Shown one piece after another: positions 1 to 5,444 of a stretch of DNA of 7,158 bases (positions are counted from its first letter, which is position 1; each line of letters starts with the position of its first letter). The stretch covers positions 1 to 7,158 of the forward strand of contig JAJOKY010000037.1 in assembly GCA_021129615.1 (NCBI GenBank), written 5' to 3'. The position numbers and the translations under genes are program-made. A model generated the notes under the pieces. It saw nothing but the letters and a program-made list of their open reading frames with translations, searched no databases and was not told the DNA's origin. This stretch comes from Minisyncoccota bacterium. Lineage in GTDB: Bacteria > Patescibacteriota > Minisyncoccia > Minisyncoccales > CSSED10-335.

Positions 1-2
1 TA

Positions 3-533
3 GAAGATAGGTTTATGGAAAAAATTATTATCTTAATATTTCCAAAAAAATATGAAGAACTTGCATACTCACTATGGAATAGAAGCCAAAAGAAGGTCGG
101 GAGTTGGTTTTTGACAAGAATTTTTTCCTGTACTTTTGTGGGGCTAGCGGTTTATGTTTCAGCACTACTTTTGGGGGTCAGATATCCACTTTCAATTGGG
201 TTAATTGCTGGTCTTTTTAATTTTATTCCATATCTTGGAGCCCTTGTCTCAGGGTCATTCATCTTTACTATAACAGTTATGGATGATATCAATAGGGCAA
301 TATTTATAATTGGGGCATTTATGATTGTCCAGCTAATTGAAAACTCGGTTATTAACCCCATACTAGCAAAAAAAATTATTGAGATGTCTCCAGTTTTAGT
401 TATATTGGCTATATCGATTGGCGGAACTCTTTGGGGGATATTAGGAGCTCTTTTAGCGATTCCACTAGTTGGGATATTATCTGAATTTATAAAAGAATTC
501 CTTGAAAAAAGAGAGGTAACATCAGCAGAATAA
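3..533 (+). CDS. AI-2E family (PerM-like) transporter, C-terminal part, 5' end outside window
   Basis: This is the C-terminal 176 residues of a polytopic inner-membrane protein of the AI-2E transporter/PerM family (PF01594). Homologues have been linked to autoinducer-2 export or Na+/H+ antiport, but the substrate here cannot be told. The frame is open to the left edge, so the ATG at 15 is probably internal. Counting from that Met, hydrophobic segments lie at about 33-54, 57-88, 94-118 and 126-160. Family features are the IPYLG motif (71-75), an Asn-Pro pair (114-115) in the segment ending NPILAKK, and the Gly-rich GGTLWGILGALLAIP stretch (136-150). The tail is short and charged. It ends 2 nt before rsmI, so the two are almost certainly co-transcribed. 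The family call is secure and the function is not. Confidence 0.85.
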   Translation, partial: EDRFMEKIIILIFPKKYEELAYSLWNRSQKKVGSWFLTRIFSCTFVGLAVYVSALLLGVRYPLSIGLIAGLFNFIPYLGALVSGSFIFTITVMDDINRAIFIIGAFMIVQLIENSVINPILAKKIIEMSPVLVILAISIGGTLWGILGALLAIPLVGILSEFIKEFLEKREVTSAE

Positions 534-535
534 TT

Positions 536-1210
536 ATGGCAATTCTTTATATTGTAGCAACCCCATTGGGAAATTTAGATGATATCACAACTAGAGCAAT
601 AAATACTCTTAAAGAAGTTGACCTTATACTCTGTGAAGACACAAGGAGGACATTAAAGCTGTTAGCAAGCTATGAAATAAAAACCCCTCTTTTGAGCTAT
701 CACTATCATAGCAAGGAGTCAAAAATAGAAAAGATTTTAAAAGCCCTAGCTTCTGGTAAAAAGATAGCTTTAGTGTCTGACGCTGGGACACCAGCTATAT
801 CTGATCCGGGGAGTTTTTTAATAAAAAAAATAATAGAAAAATTCAATAATTCTGTTGAAATAATCCCTATTCCTGGTTGTAGTGCTGTGACTACCATTGC
901 CTCAATTTCAGGATTTCCTGTTGATAGGTTTCTTTTTTTAGGATTTCCACCTGTTAAAAAAAAGCGAAAAGCATTCTTTGATGAAGTCGCTTCTTCTGAG
1001 TATCCAGTGATTATCTATGAATCACCTCATCGTATTATAAGAACTGTAAATGAATTATTGCTTTATGATAAAGACAGAGAGATTGTTATCGGGCGAGAAC
1101 TGACAAAAAAATTTGAGACAGTTTATAGGGGGACAATAGGTGATGTTTTATCCGAACTAAAAAGAAGTACCCTTAAGGGAGAATTTGTTATTATCCTAAA
1201 GTCTTTATGA
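536..1210 (+). CDS. rsmI: 16S rRNA (cytidine(1402)-2'-O)-methyltransferase RsmI, short form
   Basis: RsmI is a cytoplasmic SAM-dependent enzyme. It 2'-O-methylates C1402 in the 16S rRNA decoding centre, working on the same nucleotide as the N4-methyltransferase RsmH. The 224-residue protein is a tetrapyrrole-methylase-fold domain with the expected motifs in order: LYIVATPLGNLDD (4-16), EDTR (34-37), SDAGTPAISDPG (81-92), IPGCSA (112-117), FLGFPP (134-139), YESPHR (161-166), RELTK (187-191) and GEFVI (215-219). E. coli RsmI is about 286 residues, and the C-terminal helical extension of longer homologues is missing. The stop is genuine, because the ATGA overlap with metG leaves no room for more. 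The start at 536 places the first beta strand correctly. The purine stretch at 511-517 lies 18 nt from the ATG, too far for a normal ribosome-binding site, so initiation may depend on coupling to the upstream gene. Confidence 0.95.
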   Translation: MAILYIVATPLGNLDDITTRAINTLKEVDLILCEDTRRTLKLLASYEIKTPLLSYHYHSKESKIEKILKALASGKKIALVSDAGTPAISDPGSFLIKKIIEKFNNSVEIIPIPGCSAVTTIASISGFPVDRFLFLGFPPVKKKRKAFFDEVASSEYPVIIYESPHRIIRTVNELLLYDKDREIVIGRELTKKFETVYRGTIGDVLSELKRSTLKGEFVIILKSL

Positions 1211-2667
1211 TGAAAAAATTTTATATTACAACAAGTATAGTTTATACCAACGCATCTCCTCATATTGGGTTTGCTTTTGAATTAATTCAGGCAGATGTTA
1301 TTGCAAGATACAAGAGAATAAGGGGCTATGATGTCTGGTTTTTAACTGGGACAGATGAGCATGGTTTAAAAATAGAACAAAAAGCCAAGTCTTTAGATAG
1401 GAAGACTCAAGATTTTTGTGATGAGGTGGTAGATGAATATAAAAAATTGATAAGAGATCTCAATATCTCTAATGACGATCTTATAAGGACTACTGACCAA
1501 GAGAGGCATTGGGTTGGAGTTACTAATCTTTGGGACAAGATGGTAGTCGCCGGTGATATTTATGAAAAAGAGTACGAGGGATTATATTGTGTTGGATGCG
1601 AGTCTTTTATTAAGGAAAAAGAATTAGTTGATGGAAAGTGTATCTATCATCATAAGATGCCAGAAAAAATTAATGAGAAAAATTGGTTTTTTAGACTTTC
1701 AAAATATACGGATAAAATTGAGGAGAATATAAAAAATAATACCTTGAAGATAATCCCTGAGTCAAAGAAAAAAGAGATGATCTCATTTATTAGTAGGGGG
1801 CTTGAAGATATAAGTTTTTCAAGACCAAAAAATAAGGTTGGGTGGGGGATACCAGTTCCGAACGATAGTAGCCAGCTGATATATGTATGGGGAGATGCAT
1901 TAGTAAACTATATTTCGGCTATCGGTTACGGCAAGGATAATATTCAATTTGAGAAATATTGGCCTGCAGATATTCACTTTATAGGTAAGGATATATTAAA
2001 GTTTCATTCTATTATTTGGCAAGGGATGCTTCTTTCTGCAGGGCTACCACTCCCTAAAAATATATTTACTCATGGGTTTCTTACTATTGATGGGCAGAAG
2101 ATATCTAAAAGTCTTGGAAATGTAATCAATCCTTTTGATTTAATTAGAGAATATGGGGCTGATGCAGTTAGGTACTATTTCCTTCGTGAAATTAGTCCAA
2201 CTGCTGATGGAGACTTTAGTCATAATAAATTTAAGGAGAGGTATAATTCAGACTTAGCCAGTGGTCTTGGTAATCTACTTTCTCGAGTATTAACGATGTC
2301 AGAGAAATCAAAAATAGGAAATCGGGGGTTATCAGTAACCACCAATGATATAAGTGTTTTATTAGAGATAGAAAAGACCAGAGAGAGATATAATAATCTC
2401 TTAGAAGAGTTTAAGTTTAACGAGGCGCTAGCTTCTATTTGGGAGCTAATCGCTTTTTCTGATAGGTATATTGAGATAGAGAAGCCGTGGGATAATAAGA
2501 CAGAAGATCTAGGAATTAAAAATAAAAAAGTTATTTTTGACCTATTAATTGTGCTAGATAATATCGCGGATTTATTGGGGCCGTTTATGCCGAAAACATC
2601 AGTTGAAATAAAGAGGCAATTAGTAGAAGGCAAAGGAGATCCTCTTTTTAAAAGGAAAAACAGTTAA
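1207..2667 (+). CDS. metG: Methionyl-tRNA synthetase
   Basis: This is a class I aminoacyl-tRNA synthetase that charges initiator and elongator tRNA-Met in the cytoplasm, using ATP. The 486 residues carry the HIGH-type motif as HIGF (19-22), the TGTDEHG signature (47-53) and a zinc-knuckle pattern C128-x2-C131 with C145-x2-H148 in the connective domain. FSR (204-206) follows GLEDIS. Further matches are the YVWGDAL/NYISAIGY stretch (226-241) and the KMSKS loop as KISKS (298-302). An alpha-helical anticodon-binding domain (about 340-480) contains DRYIEIEKPW, ending at W428. It stops after the helical domain, so the C-terminal EMAPII-like tRNA-binding domain of longer MetRS enzymes is absent, as in many bacteria. 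The start overlaps the rsmI stop (ATGA). A second ATG at 1210 is equally possible and would give a protein one residue shorter. There is no nearby Shine-Dalgarno, so translational coupling is likely. Confidence 0.97.
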   Translation: MMKKFYITTSIVYTNASPHIGFAFELIQADVIARYKRIRGYDVWFLTGTDEHGLKIEQKAKSLDRKTQDFCDEVVDEYKKLIRDLNISNDDLIRTTDQERHWVGVTNLWDKMVVAGDIYEKEYEGLYCVGCESFIKEKELVDGKCIYHHKMPEKINEKNWFFRLSKYTDKIEENIKNNTLKIIPESKKKEMISFISRGLEDISFSRPKNKVGWGIPVPNDSSQLIYVWGDALVNYISAIGYGKDNIQFEKYWPADIHFIGKDILKFHSIIWQGMLLSAGLPLPKNIFTHGFLTIDGQKISKSLGNVINPFDLIREYGADAVRYYFLREISPTADGDFSHNKFKERYNSDLASGLGNLLSRVLTMSEKSKIGNRGLSVTTNDISVLLEIEKTRERYNNLLEEFKFNEALASIWELIAFSDRYIEIEKPWDNKTEDLGIKNKKVIFDLLIVLDNIADLLGPFMPKTSVEIKRQLVEGKGDPLFKRKNS

Positions 2668-2669
2668 AA

Positions 2670-2711
2670 ATTAAGATTACGATTCTATAAGCGAGCCTAA
2701 GTCTAATTTTT
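2670..2711 (+). terminator. Possible weak terminator after metG
   Basis: Just behind the metG stop, 2670-2678 can pair with 2700-2707. This gives eight pairs, including one G-T wobble, with A2674 bulged and a loop of about 21 nt, followed by a short T run (to 2711). The stem is AT-rich and the loop is large, so it would terminate poorly. It is listed because a strong new promoter follows directly, which makes an operon end here plausible. Confidence 0.25.
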
Positions 2712-2713
2712 AT

Positions 2714-2741
2714 TTGACTTTTTTGTTGCTTTAGTTATACT
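2714..2741 (+). promoter_or_regulatory. Promoter for the RRM protein gene (TTGACT-16-TATACT)
   Basis: A -35 box TTGACT (2714-2719) and a -10 box TATACT (2736-2741) are separated by 16 bp. Each differs from the sigma-70 consensus at one position. Transcription would start near 2748, giving a leader of about 120 nt before the RRM start codon. It lies between the metG stop and the RRM gene and points the right way. It is the best -35/-10 pair I found in the window. Confidence 0.75.
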
Positions 2742-2747
2742 AACCCT

Positions 2748-2867
2748 AGCCCATTCGTTTTTAATAAAATAATTTTCAAAGCCGTTATCGATATTTTTTT
2801 TGGTAACTTTAAGCGGAAAAAGAGAGCGAGGGGGAAAGGTCGCTTAATAAAATTACAATTTGATATA
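2748..2867 (+). promoter_or_regulatory. Long, possibly structured 5' leader of the RRM gene
   Basis: The predicted leader is about 120 nt and contains two adjacent possible hairpins. The first pairs GTTATC (2784-2789) with GGTAAC (2802-2807), with one G-T wobble and a loop of 12 nt that is mostly T. The second is a perfect 7-bp inverted repeat, TTAAGCG (2809-2815) with CGCTTAA (2841-2847), closing a purine-only-to-purine-rich loop of 25 nt that includes GAGGGGG (2828-2834) and AAAGG (2835-2839). The G-rich element is 28 or more nt from the ATG at 2868, too far for a standard ribosome-binding site. The 20 nt before the ATG are AT-rich and look unstructured. Autoregulation by the RRM protein or temperature-sensitive folding are possible roles, but both are inference. 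It matches no riboswitch class I know. Confidence 0.45.
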
Positions 2868-3161
2868 ATGGCAAAAAAGTTATACATAGGGAACCTATCT
2901 TATGAAACAACTGATGAAAGACTTAAAGAGGTTTTTTCAGAAGCTGGTACAGTAGAATCAGCAAATGTTATCAAGGATAAATTTTCAGGTAGATCAAGAG
3001 GTTTTGGGTTTGTAGAAATGTCTACAGATGAAGACGCTGCTAAAGCAATGGATATGTTCAACGAGAAAGAAGTTGACGGAAGAAAACTCATTGTTAGCGA
3101 AGCTAAACCAATGACACCTAGAGATAATGACAGAAAAAGTTTTGGGAACGACAGATTTTAA
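2868..3161 (+). CDS. Single-RRM RNA-binding protein
   Basis: This is a small 97-residue protein made almost wholly of one RNA recognition motif (RRM_1), a fold that binds single-stranded RNA. RNP2 is LYIGNL (5-10) and RNP1 is RGFGFVEM (44-51). The aromatic residues Y6, F46 and F48 expected to stack on bases are all present. The beta-alpha-beta-beta-alpha-beta order fits residues 4-79. A polar tail (82-97) replaces the Gly-rich C-terminus of cyanobacterial Rbp proteins. Bacterial single-RRM proteins are common in cyanobacteria and in CPR genomes, where they are thought to act as RNA chaperones or post-transcriptional regulators. The targets here are unknown. The gene has its own promoter and a strong terminator, so it is probably a monocistronic, well-expressed transcript of about 460 nt. 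The ATG lacks a normally placed Shine-Dalgarno. No ATG, GTG or TTG lies upstream in frame within the leader. Confidence 0.93.
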   Translation: MAKKLYIGNLSYETTDERLKEVFSEAGTVESANVIKDKFSGRSRGFGFVEMSTDEDAAKAMDMFNEKEVDGRKLIVSEAKPMTPRDNDRKSFGNDRF

Positions 3162-3181
3162 TATCTACAACTCATAAACTA

Positions 3182-3211
3182 AAAAAGAGGGGGCTAATGC
3201 CCCCTCTTTTT
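3182..3211 (+). terminator. Strong intrinsic terminator after the RRM gene
   Basis: This is a perfect 13-bp inverted repeat. AAAAAGAGGGGGC (3182-3194) pairs with GCCCCCTCTTTTT (3199-3211) around a TAAT loop. The GC-rich core (C3194-G3199 and five G-C pairs) next to a run of five T is the textbook Rho-independent form. The A run on the left arm would let it also work from the opposite strand, but no minus-strand gene is nearby. Confidence 0.95.
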
Positions 3212-3228
3212 AAAACAATTTTAAAAAT

Positions 3229-4431
3229 ATGTTTGGTTTTAAAATAGATAAAAAAGATAAACTTAGTTCAGCTAGAATAGGGACACTTACAACTCCTCGA
3301 GGGTTAATAAGAACCCCAGCTTTTGTCCCAGTTGCTACAAAGGGAGCGCTAAAGGGAACTGATTTCGATAGCGCAGTCTTATCTGGAGCTGATATATTTA
3401 TGATGAATACTTTCCATTTTTTTTGTAATGGGAGATATAAGGATGTATCTCGTTTTGGTGGTCTCCATAAGTTTATTGGACGAGAAGAACCAATAATGAC
3501 AGATAGTGGTGGTTTTCAGGTCTTTAGTTTAGGGTCTGGTTGGGACTATGGAGTTGGTAAGCTTGCGGAAAGCAAGGTGGTAAATAAAAAGAAAAGTAGA
3601 AACACTTCAATAAATGAAGAGGGCGTTATCTTTAGATCTCCTTATAATGGAGAAAAATTAAAAATGACCCCAGAGACATCTATTAAAGTCCAAGAAAGGC
3701 TTGGGGCTGATATTATTTTTGCTTTTGATGAGTGCACATCACCGCTAGATTCTTATGACTATATAGAAGAAGCAATGGGACGGACTCATAGATGGGCATC
3801 TCGATGTATTAAAGCTTTTAATGGTAATAATCAAGTTATGATGGGTATTATCCAGGGTGGTCCATACCTAGAGCTCAGGGAAAAGTCTGCAGAATTTATT
3901 AATTCCTTGCCTTTTTTTGGGTTTGGAATAGGCGGATCTTTCGGTGGATCCTATGGTGATAGTAAGGCTAATATGAACCTTATACTTGATAGAACCCTAC
4001 CACTTCTTTTAGACTCCAAGCCTCGCCACCTTTTAGGTATTGGAGAAATTGATGATATATTTGAATCAGTAGAGAGGGGGATAGATCTATTTGACTGTGT
4101 AATCCCAGTAAGATGGGCGCGGCATGGGATGGCTATGATTAGAAAAGGGAGAATAAACCTGAAATTAACGAAATTACTTAAAAGTAAAAATCCTATTGAT
4201 GAAAATTGCAACTGTCGTGTATGCAAAAAATATCATCTAGGATATATTTCACACCTTTTGAAGGAAAAAGAGATTTATGGAATATCTCTTTTAGCAGAAC
4301 ATAATCTCTTTTTTGTCTTAGATACAATGAGAGAGATAAGAGAGGCTATAAAACAGGGAGAGTTTTTAAAACTGAAGGAGGAGAGGCTAAACTGGAGGGT
4401 CAAGCCACTGAACATAATTGACAGTTTTTAG
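3229..4431 (+). CDS. tgt: tRNA-guanosine(34) transglycosylase-family protein, variant substrate loop
   Basis: Tgt swaps the G at wobble position 34 of GUN-anticodon tRNAs (Asp, Asn, His, Tyr) for a 7-deazaguanine, usually preQ1 in bacteria, in the queuosine pathway. The 400-residue TIM-barrel protein has DSGGFQVFSL (92-101; D92 as the general acid/base), FDEC (166-169), GIIQGG (206-211), the nucleophile D289 in DCVIPVRWAR (289-298), and a zinc site C327-x-C329-x2-C332 with H358. Departures from the E. coli/Zymomonas pattern are the pocket loop, usually GGLAVGE but GGSFGGS here (235-241). DCVMPTR reads DCVIPVR, and about 20 extra residues follow the active-site strand (about 102-126). The catalytic and zinc residues are intact, so it should be active, but the base it inserts may differ. 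The ATG at 3229 is the only start before an in-frame TAA at 3211. It lies 17 nt past a strong terminator with no ribosome-binding site. Confidence 0.92.
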   Translation: MFGFKIDKKDKLSSARIGTLTTPRGLIRTPAFVPVATKGALKGTDFDSAVLSGADIFMMNTFHFFCNGRYKDVSRFGGLHKFIGREEPIMTDSGGFQVFSLGSGWDYGVGKLAESKVVNKKKSRNTSINEEGVIFRSPYNGEKLKMTPETSIKVQERLGADIIFAFDECTSPLDSYDYIEEAMGRTHRWASRCIKAFNGNNQVMMGIIQGGPYLELREKSAEFINSLPFFGFGIGGSFGGSYGDSKANMNLILDRTLPLLLDSKPRHLLGIGEIDDIFESVERGIDLFDCVIPVRWARHGMAMIRKGRINLKLTKLLKSKNPIDENCNCRVCKKYHLGYISHLLKEKEIYGISLLAEHNLFFVLDTMREIREAIKQGEFLKLKEERLNWRVKPLNIIDSF

Positions 4432-4446
4432 CTGTAATTTCCTTTT
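4416..4446 (+). terminator. Possible weak terminator overlapping the tgt stop codon
   Basis: AATT (4416-4419) and ACAG (4421-4424) can pair with CTGT (4432-4435) and AATT (4436-4439). G4420 is bulged and the loop TTTTTAG contains the tgt TAG stop. A T-rich tract interrupted by CC follows (4438-4446). The eight-pair, AT-rich stem and poor T tract suggest partial termination at best. Confidence 0.3.
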
Positions 4447-4452
4447 AAAAAA

Positions 4453-4461
4453 TGTTATAAT
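4453..4461 (+). promoter_or_regulatory. Extended -10 promoter for the yvcK-like operon
   Basis: TGTTATAAT (4453-4461) is a perfect extended -10 element (TGn plus TATAAT). Transcription would start near 4468, about 26 nt before the ATG at 4494. The hexamer 17 bp upstream (TGTAAT, 4433-4438) is a poor -35, which extended -10 promoters tolerate. A perfect TTGACA at 4418-4423 is 32 bp away and cannot pair with it in the usual way. Confidence 0.65.
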
Positions 4462-4493
4462 TGATTACTTTTATAAATTTGTAATAAAAGATA

Positions 4494-5444
4494 ATGCTGA
4501 AAAAGAAAAAGAGATTTGTCTGCATGGGGGGTGGTAATGCTATGCCAGTAGCTATATTATCAGAACTTAAAAAACAACCAGTTTTTATTTCTGCTATTTG
4601 TGCGATGCTTGATTCTGGTGGTTCTGCTGGTCGCTTACGGAAAGACTATGGGATTGTTTCACCTGGAGATATAAGGAGGGCTTTTTTAGCTCTTGCGAAC
4701 ACATCTCCAGCTATTGAAAATCTCTTTAATTTTAGATTTCAAGTCGGAGGGCTGAAGGGTCATAACTTTGCCAATCTCTTTATTACGGCACTAGAATTAT
4801 CTACTAATAATTATGAGAAAACTATAACAGAGTTAGGAAAGTTATTAAAAGTTGACCATAAGGTTTTACCCTCAACAATTGATAAATCTAGCCTTTGTGC
4901 AGTTCTTGAAAATGGAGAAATAATTGAAGGAGAGACCAATATCGATATCCCAAAACACAATGGGAAACTGAAAATAGAGAGAGTATTTTTAAAGCCTAAA
5001 GCAAGAGCTTATCCGAAAGCATTAATTGAAATTAGTAGAGCAGATATTATCATTATAGGTCCAGGTGATCTCTATTCTTCATTAGCTCAAATACTAATAA
5101 CCGAAGGGATGGCTGATGCAATAAAAAAAAGTAGAGCAAAAAAAGTTTATATCTGCAATCTAATGACTAAATATGGAGAGACTAAAGATTATTCTGTCGG
5201 AGATTTTACATCTAAAATAGAGGGGCTAATTGGTGCTCCAGTTGATAGAGTTATTTATAATAATAAAAAGATAACAGAGAAGAGGTCTTCCGATTATAGG
5301 AAAAAAAATAAGGAATTATTGTCTCCTGTGACCCCTAACTTAGGCTTAGATAAGAAAAAATTTGTTGGTGCTGATATTATAAAATCAGCTGGCGATATAG
5401 TACATAGTCCAAAAAAACTAATTAAAACCATATTAAATATATGA
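4494..5444 (+). CDS. yvcK: YvcK/CofD-family protein, putative UDP-sugar-binding gluconeogenesis factor
   Basis: This is a 316-residue cytoplasmic protein of the CofD/YvcK family (PF01933). B. subtilis YvcK is needed for growth on gluconeogenic carbon and for cell shape, and homologues have been reported to bind UDP-GlcNAc. Matches, in order, are a Rossmann-like start with GGGN (12-15), SGGSAGRLR (41-49), SPGDIRR (56-62), GHNFANL (89-95), GPGDLYSSL (189-197) and CNLMTKYGET (221-230). The usual DDGGSSGRLR reads D40-SGGSAGRLR, so the second Asp is Ser. It lacks the phospholactate/F420 context that would argue for CofD. It begins its own transcription unit and overlaps the nucleotidyltransferase start by ATGA. 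That context supports a role in sensing or controlling UDP-sugar or cell-wall precursor supply. The start at 4494 precedes the KKKKRFVCMGGG strand, and no Shine-Dalgarno is visible. The family is sure and the physiological role is inferred. Confidence 0.88.
   Translation: MLKKKKRFVCMGGGNAMPVAILSELKKQPVFISAICAMLDSGGSAGRLRKDYGIVSPGDIRRAFLALANTSPAIENLFNFRFQVGGLKGHNFANLFITALELSTNNYEKTITELGKLLKVDHKVLPSTIDKSSLCAVLENGEIIEGETNIDIPKHNGKLKIERVFLKPKARAYPKALIEISRADIIIIGPGDLYSSLAQILITEGMADAIKKSRAKKVYICNLMTKYGETKDYSVGDFTSKIEGLIGAPVDRVIYNNKKITEKRSSDYRKKNKELLSPVTPNLGLDKKKFVGADIIKSAGDIVHSPKKLIKTILNI

Noticed and set aside
956..964. A AAA AAG slippery heptamer in the correct frame within an A8 run of rsmI, suggesting programmed -1 frameshifting; another A8 run at 823-830.
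   Set aside because: Both runs encode Lys-rich stretches in an AT-rich genome. A -1 shift at the first would reach a stop within a few codons, and no stimulatory hairpin or upstream Shine-Dalgarno is seen.
2220..2633. A 137-codon minus-strand open frame inside metG, and shorter minus-strand frames inside the other genes.
   Set aside because: They lie antisense to well-recognised genes, and their translations (Ser/Ile/Leu-rich) match no family and have no promoter or start signal. They are shadows of the coding strand's codon bias.
2641..2655. Near-palindrome CCTCTTTTTAAAAGG at the end of metG as a terminator.
   Set aside because: It is within the coding sequence, has no loop of useful size and is followed by A residues, not T, on the + strand.
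2864..2869. TATAAT overlapping the RRM start codon.
   Set aside because: No -35 or TGn extension is present at the right spacing, and transcription would start inside the gene. The TTGACT/TATACT pair upstream is a far better promoter.
4418..4423. Perfect -35 consensus TTGACA at the end of tgt.
   Set aside because: No -10 lies 15-19 bp downstream. The TATAAT at 4456-4461 is 32 bp away and works better as an extended -10.
4494..5444. Annotation as CofD, 2-phospho-L-lactate transferase of F420 biosynthesis.
   Set aside because: The motifs (GGSAGRLR, PGDIRR, GPGDLYSSL, CNLMTKYGET) fit the YvcK branch, and there are no F420 genes nearby.
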